NCBI GenBank assembly: GCA_030682135.1
Contig: JAUXQT010000060.1
Span: 1 to 54,649, forward strand
Reading direction: 5' to 3'
Length of the DNA: 54,649 bases
Source: Nitrospirota bacterium
Lineage (GTDB): Bacteria > Nitrospirota > Nitrospiria > Nitrospirales > Nitrospiraceae
Position 1 is the stretch's first letter. Each line of letters opens with the position of its first letter. This document shows positions 24,711-32,038 of the stretch, piece by piece. Both the position numbers and the translations under genes were made by a program. A model generated the notes under the pieces. It worked only from the letters and a program-made list of their open reading frames with translations. It ran no database searches and had not been told where the DNA came from.

Positions 24711-24944
24711 ATGGTGGTGCTTGGCCCGAACCTGGGGAAACCGCACACCAACGCCTTTGGTGAAGGCCTGTTCGAGTTGAGACTGAAAGGCGCCGAAGGG
24801 ATCGCCCGAGTCTTTTTCTGTACGCTCGTGGGAAAACGCATCGTCATGCTGCATAGCTTTATGAAAAAGACCGACAAGACCCCGCCCCGCGAGCGCGCGG
24901 TCGCAGAAGCACGGATGGAGGAGATCAAACATGCAGACGCATAA
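24711..24944 (+). CDS. HigB/RelE-type (Gp49-like) toxin, apparently N-terminally truncated
   Basis: 77 residues from the first ATG. The segment GPNLGKPHTNAFGEGLFELR, then KGAEGIARVFFC and RIVMLHSFMKKTDKTPPRE, is the C-terminal two thirds of a phage-Gp49/HigB-like ribosome-dependent mRNase. Family members usually have about 30 more residues, with a first strand (VEF) and an LP-containing helix. The frame stays open upstream and does encode LPDTLAGRYILLTRR, so part of the helix is there. No ATG, GTG or TTG lies in a suitable place, and the region abuts the preceding gene. It may start at a weak codon or be a damaged toxin. It overlaps the antitoxin gene by 14 bases. Confidence 0.65.
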   Translation: MVVLGPNLGKPHTNAFGEGLFELRLKGAEGIARVFFCTLVGKRIVMLHSFMKKTDKTPPRERAVAEARMEEIKHADA

Positions 24945-25218
24945 TCAACTCGTCAAGAAGCTCCTGCGCCGCCCAGGTGTGCGCGCAGAGGTGGCACGTA
25001 TTGAGCGCGAGGAATCTGCGTTACTCGATGCCTTACTCAAGCCACGACAAGAAGCAGGGCTTACGCAAGCACAAGTGGCCGAACGCATGGGCACACAAGC
25101 GCCCGCAGTCGCACGTCTTGAGCGGGCATTGGCGACAGGAAAACACTCCCCCTCAGTGGCCACTTTACGTAAGTACATCAAGGCCTGCGGCAAACGCCTA
25201 GTCCTACAGGTCGCCTAA
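24931..25218 (+). CDS. HigA-type XRE antitoxin
   Basis: 95 residues. Central helix-turn-helix at about 36-65 (RQEAGLTQAQVAERMGTQAP, then AVARLERAL), preceded by a helix that usually contacts the toxin and followed by PSVATLRKYIKACGKRLVLQV. That ending is the typical tail of HigA/phage-derived antitoxins paired with Gp49-like toxins. It overlaps the toxin gene by 14 bases, the standard toxin-first order of higBA. It presumably neutralises the toxin and represses the operon. Confidence 0.8.
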   Translation: MQTHNQLVKKLLRRPGVRAEVARIEREESALLDALLKPRQEAGLTQAQVAERMGTQAPAVARLERALATGKHSPSVATLRKYIKACGKRLVLQVA

Positions 25219-25542
25219 AGAGACGTACCCCTTCCATCGAATGGACCACTACAGGCAAGCCAGTGATTCCAGCTCAGACTAAACGTGAGATGACTTTGGC
25301 GATGGTGAAGACCGAGGAGGGATAGACGATTCACGGGGAGAACTTACGGCTTCTTCTTGTTCTTCTCCGACGGGTTATCCGAAAACAGCAGCCACCCGAG
25401 TACTATAAATCCAATCGCGACGCCGGTGATGGCGAGCAGATTTCTATTCTGACATACGAAGAGCCCCTTCCCGGACAAGGCCGTAACACACCGGCTTATT
25501 CGCAGATGTTATACTTTCCCTTACAACAAGAGGGGAGTCGCT
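25219..25542. other. Spacer with coding remnant and first copy of a 94-bp direct repeat
   Basis: Directly after the antitoxin an unstarted frame (about 25228-25325) reads RTPSIEWTTTGKPVIPAQ and ends MTLAMVKTEEG, so it looks like a gene remnant. The 94-bp repeat lies at 25344-25437. A TATACT box at 25510-25515 and a GAGGGGAG ribosome site precede the methyltransferase gene. Confidence 0.5.
25344..25437 (-). repeat. 94-bp direct repeat, left copy (3' part of a small gene)
   Basis: Identical to 26518-26611 except for one base (CTATAAAT versus CCATAAAT). It encodes, on the minus strand, the last 30 codons of the 37-residue protein annotated at 26518. The first seven codons are replaced by unrelated sequence, though the frame stays open upstream. 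The two copies flank the methyltransferase gene in direct orientation. Confidence 0.85.
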
Positions 25543-26502
25543 ATGGCCTTAGGATTTCCGATTCAACTCATTTCCAAACTCCGTTGTACCAGTGATGGCG
25601 CGGCACTCGAACTTGGCCAGAATTGTCAGCTGAGTGAAGACGGTGGTTTTATTAGACATGGAACATTACATTGCTGCGAGTGCGCCGCTACTTTCACAAT
25701 TGATGACGGCATCTTGAATGTACTGAATCACATCGCACTGGACGACGAGAGCAAGCTCGAACAGCACTTACGAAACGAACGTGCGATTAGATCAGCCAAT
25801 GCCTCCAAGTCTGCTTGGTATGAAAACGAATATAGCTCCACGGAATTGATTCCCACGTTGAATGCATTGTCCGCTGGTCAAGGCCAGACAATACTAGAAC
25901 TTGGGTGCGGTGACGGACGTTATACAGTCCTCCTCGCTGATCAGTGCCAGTGGATATTGGCTGTTGATTTCTCGCTGGAGTCACTGCGGATTTTGCAGCA
26001 CCGACTTGGGGACACACGAAATGTAGCACTCGTGCACGGTGATATTACGACCATGAAAGTGGGAACTGCGAGCTTTGATCGTGTCCTATCCACCCTCGTG
26101 TCTAACCTGCCCACACGGGAACACAGAAACGCGATGTATCGGCTAGCTGGAGATGCCCTCAACGCAAGTGGGCGCTTCGTTTTCAGCACACATCATCATG
26201 GGTTTTGGCAAATGCTACGCGGTGAAGCAAAGTCAGGAAGGTACGAGCTTAGCGGCATCTATCGGTACAATTTTACTGTGAGTGAGTGTAAGGCGGAGGC
26301 ACGACGATACTTTGAGTCGATTAAGGCAAGACCAATTCAAATGTACCTTCCGTTAGCTCGCAGACTTCGACTGCCTTTAGTCACTCTGTCTCGCTTTCTT
26401 GAGCCTGTCCCGCTGATCAACAAATTAGGCGATCTTATCCTCTGTACCGCTGAGCGACCGATTCGGAGCAATCTAGGCGGGGTGAACACCACGGCAGGAT
26501 GA
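25543..26502 (+). CDS. Class I SAM-dependent methyltransferase with N-terminal zinc-finger-like region
   Basis: 319 residues. The N-terminal 60 residues carry cysteine pairs (RCTSDG; HCCECAATFTIDDGILNVL) like the Trm112/UPF0434-type knuckle that precedes many methyltransferases. The catalytic domain contains motif I TILELGCGDGRYT (about 110-122), AVDFSLESL (motif II acidic Asp), VHGDITTM and SFDRVLSTLVSNL. The C-terminal 100 residues are basic and may hold the acceptor site (small molecule, lipid or glycan). It is more AT-rich than neighbouring genes and sits between 94-bp direct repeats, so it looks acquired. Substrate unknown. Confidence 0.75.
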   Translation: MALGFPIQLISKLRCTSDGAALELGQNCQLSEDGGFIRHGTLHCCECAATFTIDDGILNVLNHIALDDESKLEQHLRNERAIRSANASKSAWYENEYSSTELIPTLNALSAGQGQTILELGCGDGRYTVLLADQCQWILAVDFSLESLRILQHRLGDTRNVALVHGDITTMKVGTASFDRVLSTLVSNLPTREHRNAMYRLAGDALNASGRFVFSTHHHGFWQMLRGEAKSGRYELSGIYRYNFTVSECKAEARRYFESIKARPIQMYLPLARRLRLPLVTLSRFLEPVPLINKLGDLILCTAERPIRSNLGGVNTTAG

Positions 26503-26517
26503 ACTGCTCGCAGTTAA

Positions 26518-26611
26518 TTACGGCTTCTTCTTGTTCTTCTCCGACGGGTTATCCGAAAACAGCAGCCACCCGAGTACCATAAATCCAATCGCGACGCCGG
26601 TGATGGCGAGC
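26518..26611 (-). repeat. 94-bp direct repeat, right copy
   Basis: Second copy of the repeat at 25344-25437, here forming the 3' part of the intact 37-codon gene. The distance between equivalent positions is 1,174 bp, and the methyltransferase gene with its promoter fills the interval. Confidence 0.85.
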
Positions 26612-26631
26612 CAGGTTCCGAGCTTGTCCAT
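26518..26631 (-). CDS. 37-residue single-pass membrane protein
   Basis: Too short for routine calling. From ATG 26629-26631 it reads MDKLGTWLAITGVAIGFMVL, continues GWLLFSDNPSE and ends in a lysine-rich tail KNKKKP. One membrane helix (about 5-25) and a positively charged C-terminus predict an inner-membrane microprotein with the tail in the cytoplasm. Coding character is supported by the second copy at 25344-25437, whose single difference changes Met18 to Ile and keeps the frame. It lies 84 bases upstream of ybgC on the other side of a GTGAAGCG-type repeat. Confidence 0.55.
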   Translation of the reverse strand: MDKLGTWLAITGVAIGFMVLGWLLFSDNPSEKNKKKP

Positions 26632-26715
26632 TTAGTGACTCCTTCGCTTCACGCGTCTCTCGTATCTCGCAGAATATAACGACCACTTCCGTCTTGCGCT
26701 TCACGAACGACGACT

Positions 26716-27114
26716 TCAAGCCGAGCGAGGCTCGGACTGTAGTGCTGCGACCATCGCCTTATCGAGGCGCTTCACCTTCCCGTTGCCATCCGTTGCCGCG
26801 AGGCGGGCTGAGCCTTCGACGATCACTCGCTGACTTTCCCGTTCTCTGATCATGTGCGAACAGGTGAAGGAGGCTGCCGTCACGTCTGAGACGACCGTCT
26901 CGATGACCAGCGTATCGCCATAGCGAGCTGAAGACCGGTAATCGACCTCGGCATGCACCACGACGAATACCACGCCTTCTTTCATAAGCCCGGCCACTGA
27001 CAATCCTCGTTCTTCAAGATACTGCGTCCGCGCCCGCTCAAAATATTTGAGATAGTTCGCGTAGTACACAACCCCGCCGCAATCGGTATCCTCGTAGTAG
27101 ATCCTAATTTCCAT
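26716..27114 (-). CDS. ybgC: YbgC-type acyl-CoA thioesterase
   Basis: 132 residues, hot-dog fold. The N-terminal signature IYYEDTDCGGVVYYANYLKY with FERAR is that of YbgC/FadM thioesterases, with the catalytic Asp at about residue 11. The central strand set VHAEVDYRSSARYGDTL completes the fold. Members are often linked to the Tol-Pal envelope system and hydrolyse acyl-CoA or acyl-ACP, though no tol genes are in this window. An S23-type unit begins 19 bases upstream of its start. Confidence 0.88.
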   Translation of the reverse strand: MEIRIYYEDTDCGGVVYYANYLKYFERARTQYLEERGLSVAGLMKEGVVFVVVHAEVDYRSSARYGDTLVIETVVSDVTAASFTCSHMIRERESQRVIVEGSARLAATDGNGKVKRLDKAMVAALQSEPRSA

Positions 27115-27132
27115 AGGAGCGAATGGCCAAAT

Positions 27133-27605
27133 AAGAGCTTATGGCTTATGGCCTGGACAATAATCCGAACCACGGAAAAGAATCGAACATTACGATATCA
27201 ACAGCGTGTTTCTAAAAGCGTTGATACTTTTCGCAAGCCGCTGTCCATCCTCATATAAGGCACGATGTTCTATCTCTGTGATGTACGCTCGATCCTTGGC
27301 AAGAAACGCCCCGGCAACCACTTCAAAAGTTGACCCCAGGGCAATCTCCAACTGATAGTCGAATGCTTTGTTACTGTTTTTGGCCGTCCCCTCCGCGATA
27401 TTGAGCGCGATTGAATTCACTGCCCGATTCAGCTGGGATTTTAATCCATAGTCTTCATGTCTAGGAAACTTAGTGGTTACGGCATAGATCCTTGTCGCGT
27501 ACTCCTTGGCCAACTGCCAAATTTCCAACGTTTCAAATCTGAATGCCATTCTTAATTTTGTCTTTGTTCGTGCTATATGCTACCAGCCATACGCCATAAG
27601 CTCTT
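27133..27605. mobile_element. Unit with 20-bp inverted ends enclosing an S23 four-helix gene
   Basis: AAGAGCTTATGGCTTATGGC (27133-27152) and the reverse complement of AAGAGCTTATGGCGTATGGC (27586-27605) match at 19 of 20 bases. Between them is only the four-helix-bundle gene. The right end touches the stop codon (27605-27607) of the CARF-type gene. No transposase is present, so any movement would be non-autonomous. I infer a mobile or formerly mobile unit. Confidence 0.6.
27190..27549 (-). CDS. Four-helix bundle protein, S23/23S rRNA intervening-sequence type
   Basis: 119 residues beginning FRFETLEIWQLAKEYATRIY, with FPRHEDYGLKSQLNRAVNSI in the second helix, ALNIAEGTAKNSNKAF, then EIALGSTFEVVAGAFLA. 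All are hallmarks of the S23/IVP family, first seen inside intervening sequences of 23S rRNA genes and related to the Avd accessory protein of diversity-generating retroelements. It forms pentameric basic bundles that bind nucleic acid. No rRNA or reverse transcriptase gene is nearby. The gene is framed by inverted repeats (27133-27605), and its base composition is more AT-rich than the surroundings. Confidence 0.85.
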   Translation of the reverse strand: MAFRFETLEIWQLAKEYATRIYAVTTKFPRHEDYGLKSQLNRAVNSIALNIAEGTAKNSNKAFDYQLEIALGSTFEVVAGAFLAKDRAYITEIEHRALYEDGQRLAKSINAFRNTLLIS

Positions 27606-28861
27606 TAGACGTTCAGCGTCGGAAATTTCGGGAGCGACGCCTCATGCGCCCCTGTGAGTCTCAACACGACGTCATACAACTGCTGGACCCGCTCGGCCTT
27701 GACCGGCTCGAAGCCATGGCCGAGGACGGCATGACTGGCCGCGTCGAGCAGAGGTTTCATCGTCGGCCACTCACGCAGAAATGCTTGGCCCATCTGGTCG
27801 CCCAATCCGGCCAGCGCGCGAAACTGCGCCTGCAGAGGCAATTTGTACTTGCCGTCGAGATCTTCCAGCCAGCATGTCCGGCAGGTTTCTCGTAGCGCCT
27901 CCGGCAATTGCTCCGGCAGCACGTCCCAGGTTTTGATCTGGTACTGCTTGAACAGTTGTCGTTGGGCAAAGGCTTCGAGCGCACGAACCAACGAAACCAT
28001 CGCGGTCTCCGGATCATGCGCACCGCGCAGTCGCCGTCCGGCATGGGCCAGTAAATCGATAGGCTGCATGTCTTTGACCGGGGCAGGATCGAGCACAAGC
28101 TTTTCCAGAAATCCCGCATTCGCTTTGATCGGGGGAAGGACGGCTTTGAGCCCTGGTGGTCCGCCCCACAATGCCGCCATCTCGAAGGCTTTCACGGCAT
28201 GCTTCAGTTTCTCCCAGGCCTGACGGTACTGGAATCGCTCCCAGAGATCGTAGCCATCTGCCAAATCTGCAAAGGCCCGATAGAGCGGCTTCTGCCCCCC
28301 GCTCACCCTGGCTTCGAGTTCGCGAAACAGCTTTGCCGATGCGGCAAACAATCCCCGATTGAACAGCTCGCAGCCCTCGCGGCGCGAGACCGAGGCCGCC
28401 TCATCCCAAGGATTGCCCTGCGTCCAGAGGAACGGCTGTCCGGCGATATCGATCCGATCCTCTTCCTGTCCCTCTCGCGCCGGCACGAGCGAGACGACCC
28501 GAGAGCTATGCGACAAGGTGGCCAATGTCAGCGCACCCGCCATGGCCGGAGTCGCTCCGGTCACATCGACGACGAGCTCGCCTGGCTGCACATCCCACGT
28601 ACGCAACATCTCCGGGAGCGCCTGCGCAATCGCCCGATAACAACCGACAAATTCGTCGGTCTCCGCCAAGACCACCCAATCCCACCGTCTTGGCATATGT
28701 TCAATCTTCGGTTGGACGTCGGCTTCGACGAGCGCTTTCGCCCCCTCCGGCAACACAAAGCAGAGCGAGTCCGGCTGCAGGCGATTAATCGAGTAGACCG
28801 CCGCTGCCGTATAGCCGGTGAGGGCGATCACTAATGCTTTTACTGGTTGGTCATGTGCCAT
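27605..28861 (-). CDS. CARF-domain protein, TIGR02710/Csm6-like, outside any CRISPR locus
   Basis: 418 residues from ATG 28859-28861. An in-frame ATG at 28907-28909 has a better Shine-Dalgarno (AGAAGG), so a 16-residue longer form is possible. The N-terminal CARF-like Rossmann fold shows KALVIALTGYTAAAVYSI, a central WDWVVLAETDEFV, and GELVVDVTGATPAMAGALTL, where the D-x-TG-x-T loop should bind cyclic oligoadenylate. The C-terminal helical part (about 280-400) ends ASHAVLGHGFEPV. HEPN nucleases of this family have R-x(4-6)-H there, but the arginine is absent (His377 or Ala375), so RNase activity is doubtful. No cas genes or CRISPR repeats exist in the window. Confidence 0.7.
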   Translation of the reverse strand: MAHDQPVKALVIALTGYTAAAVYSINRLQPDSLCFVLPEGAKALVEADVQPKIEHMPRRWDWVVLAETDEFVGCYRAIAQALPEMLRTWDVQPGELVVDVTGATPAMAGALTLATLSHSSRVVSLVPAREGQEEDRIDIAGQPFLWTQGNPWDEAASVSRREGCELFNRGLFAASAKLFRELEARVSGGQKPLYRAFADLADGYDLWERFQYRQAWEKLKHAVKAFEMAALWGGPPGLKAVLPPIKANAGFLEKLVLDPAPVKDMQPIDLLAHAGRRLRGAHDPETAMVSLVRALEAFAQRQLFKQYQIKTWDVLPEQLPEALRETCRTCWLEDLDGKYKLPLQAQFRALAGLGDQMGQAFLREWPTMKPLLDAASHAVLGHGFEPVKAERVQQLYDVVLRLTGAHEASLPKFPTLNV

Positions 28862-28923
28862 TGGGCGCGGACTATACCATAGGACGGCGCAAATTCCTTC
28901 CGGCTTCATACTCTGCCTTCTGC

Positions 28924-28952
28924 TTGACGGTCTCCGGAAACGCGCTTAGACT
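28924..28952 (+). promoter_or_regulatory. Sigma70-type promoter of the nfeD-SPFH pair
   Basis: TTGACG (28924-28929), a 17-base spacer and TAGACT (28947-28952), 55 bases upstream of the nfeD start. It lies in the divergent space with the CARF gene, whose own -10-like TATGGTATAGT lies on the other strand near 28875-28885. Confidence 0.55.
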
Positions 28953-29007
28953 TTCCTGACGCGCGACATCCCTTGCAACTCTTTCGAATACTCAATGAGG
29001 TCCCCCG

Positions 29008-29442
29008 ATGATCTGGTGGTATTGGATGTTCCTCGGCCTCGTCCTGCTCGGCGTCGAAATGATCACGCCTGGGGGCTTCTATATTCTCTTCTTCGGGTTG
29101 GCGGCTCTGATCGTCGGCAGTCTCACCGGCCTGGGATTCGCCCAAGCGGAATGGCTCCAGTGGCTCTTGTTCTCAGGACTCGCGATCCTATCCTTGCTGG
29201 TCTTCCGCGGACCGTTATTGGCCCGGATCAACAGACAGGACAAGAACCTGCCTGCCGTGGACTCACTCGCAGGAGAAAGCGCGATCCCAATTGAAGACTT
29301 GCTGCCAGGCGCCACCGGCAAGGCGGAGCTGCGCGGCACCTCCTGGACTGCCCACAATGCCGGGACGGTCTCTTTGACAAAGGGTCAACGATGCACCGTC
29401 GAGCGGGTCGAGGGACTCACCATCTGGATATCAGCGGAATAA
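29008..29442 (+). CDS. NfeD-family membrane protein
   Basis: 144 residues. Two or three membrane helices (about 4-22, 28-46, 50-68, starting IWWYWMFLGLVLLGVEM) are followed by a soluble OB fold (about 90-144: LLPGATGKAELRGTSW, then TIWISAE). This is the short NfeD1b type that lacks the ClpP-like protease domain. It is regularly encoded next to an SPFH/stomatin protein, as here. The OB domain is thought to support SPFH membrane microdomain assembly. The gap to the SPFH gene is 37 bases with a GAAGGAG ribosome site, so the pair is an operon. Confidence 0.88.
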   Translation: MIWWYWMFLGLVLLGVEMITPGGFYILFFGLAALIVGSLTGLGFAQAEWLQWLLFSGLAILSLLVFRGPLLARINRQDKNLPAVDSLAGESAIPIEDLLPGATGKAELRGTSWTAHNAGTVSLTKGQRCTVERVEGLTIWISAE

Positions 29443-29479
29443 GCAGGGGAAACCCGGAACGAACACGAAGGAGTGAACG

Positions 29480-30418
29480 ATGACCGAAGGACTCTTTGTC
29501 ATGCTGGTCTTGGCCTTGCTGGTGTTGATCGTCGTCGGCAAGACCGCCGTGGTCGTGCCGCAGCAAAGCGCCTATGTGGTCGAGCGACTCGGCAAATACG
29601 CCGCCACACTGGATGCAGGGTTTCATATCCTCCTCCCCTTCATCGACCGTATTCGCTATAAACATTCGCTCAAGGAAACGGCCATCGACATCCCCGAGCA
29701 GGTCTGTATTACCCGCGATAACGTGCAGGTGTCGGTGGACGGCATCTTGTACCTCAAGGTCTTAAACCCTCAGCGCGCGTCGTACGGCATCAGCGACTAC
29801 AATTTTGCGCTGATCCAACTGGCGCAGACCACGTTGCGAAGCGAGATGGGCAAGATTGAACTCGACCGGACATTCGAAGAGCGGACGAACATCAATATCC
29901 AGGTCGTCAACGAACTCGACAAGGCCTCAGATCCCTGGGGCGTCAAAGTCCTCCGATACGAAATCAAGAACATCACCCCCCCGAAGGGCGTGTTGGACGC
30001 CATGGAAAAGCAGATGCGGGCCGAGCGGGAGAAGCGGGCGGTGATTCTCACGTCGGAAGGCGAGCGCGACGCAGCCATCAACCAGGCCGAGGGCGAGAAG
30101 CAACAAGTGATCAAAGCCTCCGAGGCCAAGAAACAGCAGCAGATCAACGAGGCAGAGGGAGCGGCATCGGCCATCCTCGCCATCGCGCAGGCCACGGCCG
30201 AGGGACTTCGCAAGGTCGCAGAAACGATCCAGATCCCGGGCGGTCAGGAAGCCGTCCAGCTGCGCGTGGCAGAACAGTACATCACCAAGTTCGGCGAGTT
30301 GGCGAAGACGACCAATACGCTAATTCTGCCTGCGACGGTCTCCGATGTCGGTTCCATGATCGCCTTGGCGATGAGCGCCATCCGGCAGACCGGCCCCCTC
30401 ACCACCATCAAGTCGTAA
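29480..30418 (+). CDS. SPFH/Band 7 paraslipin (QmcA/stomatin-like)
   Basis: 312 residues. One N-terminal membrane segment (FVMLVLALLVLIVVG), then the SPFH domain (VVPQQSAYVVERLGKY, through VNELDKASDPWGVKVLRYEI and TPPKGVLDAM). A long coiled coil follows (about 170-245, rich in AEREKRAVILTSEGERDAAI-like repeats), then a hydrophobic C-terminal patch. This matches paraslipins (QmcA, HflK-like) that form ring-shaped membrane cages with proteases such as FtsH. Co-encoded NfeD supports this assignment. Location: inner membrane. Confidence 0.9.
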   Translation: MTEGLFVMLVLALLVLIVVGKTAVVVPQQSAYVVERLGKYAATLDAGFHILLPFIDRIRYKHSLKETAIDIPEQVCITRDNVQVSVDGILYLKVLNPQRASYGISDYNFALIQLAQTTLRSEMGKIELDRTFEERTNINIQVVNELDKASDPWGVKVLRYEIKNITPPKGVLDAMEKQMRAEREKRAVILTSEGERDAAINQAEGEKQQVIKASEAKKQQQINEAEGAASAILAIAQATAEGLRKVAETIQIPGGQEAVQLRVAEQYITKFGELAKTTNTLILPATVSDVGSMIALAMSAIRQTGPLTTIKS

Positions 30419-30473
30419 CTGGTCGATACGTCACGTTTGACAGGTGACGGAGGGTTGCCTAGAATCGCGTCCC

Positions 30474-31052
30474 ATGAAAGATCTTATACTCAGTGCCTTT
30501 GCCGACAGCGCCGCCGTGAAGCAACAGTTCGCGTGCGACCATGCCGATCGTATCGCGCAGGTCGCAACCTTAATGGTCGCGGCCTTTCGCCAAGGACACA
30601 AAGTCTTATTGTTCGGCAACGGTGGCAGCGCCACGGATGCGGCCCATCTCGCAGCCGAATTCGTCGGCCGTTATAAACGCGAGCGGGCTCCGCTCCCGGC
30701 CATTGCGCTGGCTACCGACATCGCCGCCATCACCTGTATCGCCAACGACTACGGCTTCGAAGAACTCTTTGCGCGGCAGGTGCGCGCCCATGGCCAGAAG
30801 GGCGACATCGCCATTGCCATCAGCACCAGCGGTAATTCACCGAACGTCTTGAAGGGTGTGGAAGCTGCGCGGGCTTGCGGCCTCACGACCATCGGATGGA
30901 CCGGTGGAACTGGTGGGAAGCTGGCCGGGCTGGTGGAATACCCCTTCGTCGTGCCTTCGACCGTGACGGCCCGCATTCAAGAAAGTCACATCACGCTCGG
31001 CCACGTCCTGTGTGAACTCATTGAGGAACAGCTCCTTGGCAAAGACTCCTGA
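30474..31052 (+). CDS. gmhA: Sedoheptulose 7-phosphate isomerase
   Basis: 192 residues from ATG 30474; the open frame back to 30444 starts with GTG and is not needed. Converts D-sedoheptulose 7-phosphate to D-glycero-D-manno-heptose 7-phosphate, the first step of LPS heptose synthesis. SIS-domain motifs: LLFGNGGSATDAAHLAAEFV (substrate loop), SGNSPNVLKG, and the C-terminal catalytic ARIQESHITLGHVLCELIE with Glu and His. Length and motifs agree with GmhA. The RfaE2-type adenylyltransferase of the same pathway is at 34647. It overlaps the next gene by 17 bases. Confidence 0.9.
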   Translation: MKDLILSAFADSAAVKQQFACDHADRIAQVATLMVAAFRQGHKVLLFGNGGSATDAAHLAAEFVGRYKRERAPLPAIALATDIAAITCIANDYGFEELFARQVRAHGQKGDIAIAISTSGNSPNVLKGVEAARACGLTTIGWTGGTGGKLAGLVEYPFVVPSTVTARIQESHITLGHVLCELIEEQLLGKDS

Positions 31053-32028
31053 CCGGCAACGGCCCCCCATTACGACCCCGAAGCTGATCGCGCCGATCAA
31101 TGTGACGGATCTCACGACCTATCCGCTCAAGAAGCGGCACAGTAAGGTTCGTGTCTCCGACTTTGCCCGCCCCTGGCACCGTGGAGGCAGCTTCAGCCAG
31201 TTCTATCGTTCGCTGCCGGATATCCTCGGCGTGAAAACGTTGCGCGCGGTCGCCAAAGCCATCGCCAAGGCCCATCGCAAGGGACGTCCGGTCATCGTGG
31301 GCATCGGCGCCCACGTCGTCAAAGTCGGATTGAATCCAATTCTCGTGGACCTGATGCAGCAAGGAATCGTATCGGCCGTGGCCATGAACGGCGCCGGGAT
31401 CATTCATGATTTCGAATTAGCGCTCATGGGACATACCTCCGAGGAAGTCGACGCAGAGATCGACGAAGGACGCTTCGGAATGGCGGAAGAAACCGGCCGC
31501 ATGTTGAACGAGGCGATCGTCCGCGGGGCCCACGATCGCGAGGGGCTCGGCGAATCGGTCGGCCACTACATCAACCGGCGCCAGGGACAGTTTCCCAACC
31601 GCGAGACGAGCATCCTCGCGACTGGAGCACGGCTTGGCATTCCTGTGACTGTGCATGTCGCCATCGGAACCGACATCATCCATATGCATCCTTCCGCAGA
31701 CGGAGCCGCCATTGGCGCAACGTCGCTCCTGGACTTTCGACGGCTTGCTGCCGTCGTGTCTGGCATGGAGGGAGGTGTGTACCTCAATATCGGCTCTGCC
31801 GTCATTTTACCGGAAGTCTTCCTCAAAGCGGTGTCGCTGGGACGCAATCTTGGCCATGATCTGACCAACATTACGACCGTGAACATGGACTTCCTCGCTC
31901 ACTACCGCCCGCTTACCAACGTGGTACGGCGACCGACCCAGAAGGGCGGAAAGGGTTACTCCCTCATCGGCCACCACGAAATCATGGTGCCGTTGCTCGC
32001 CGCGGCCGTGCACGAAGAATTGGGGTAG
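31036..32028 (+). CDS. Conserved protein with deoxyhypusine-synthase-like features
   Basis: 330 residues if it starts at TTG 31036, which has GAGGAA upstream; GTG 31012 is an alternative. Both starts lie within the gmhA 3' end, implying translational coupling. Recognisable pieces are RPVIVGIGAHVVKVGLNPIL, VSAVAMNGAGIIHDFELAL, YLNIGSAVILPEVFLKAV, and TTVNMDFLAHYRPLTNVVRR near the end. The GAGIIHDFE step and the overall nucleotide-binding pattern recall the deoxyhypusine synthase NAD fold. The substrate-binding Lys region of true DHS is not evident, and bacteria lack eIF5A. Function unknown; possibly sugar or polyamine metabolism. Confidence 0.5.
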   Translation: MAKTPDRQRPPITTPKLIAPINVTDLTTYPLKKRHSKVRVSDFARPWHRGGSFSQFYRSLPDILGVKTLRAVAKAIAKAHRKGRPVIVGIGAHVVKVGLNPILVDLMQQGIVSAVAMNGAGIIHDFELALMGHTSEEVDAEIDEGRFGMAEETGRMLNEAIVRGAHDREGLGESVGHYINRRQGQFPNRETSILATGARLGIPVTVHVAIGTDIIHMHPSADGAAIGATSLLDFRRLAAVVSGMEGGVYLNIGSAVILPEVFLKAVSLGRNLGHDLTNITTVNMDFLAHYRPLTNVVRRPTQKGGKGYSLIGHHEIMVPLLAAAVHEELG

Positions 32029-32038
32029 CCCCCGTCCT

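Noticed and set aside
24560-24928. 122-codon minus-strand frame over the HigB region
   Set aside because: The plus strand encodes recognisable HigB/Gp49 motifs; the antisense frame has none.
27190-27549. Diversity-generating retroelement suggested by the Avd-like fold
   Set aside because: No reverse transcriptase, template repeat or variable repeat is visible in the window.
27605-28861. CRISPR locus near the CARF-type gene
   Set aside because: No regularly spaced repeats or cas genes were seen on either side; only the orphan protein is supported.
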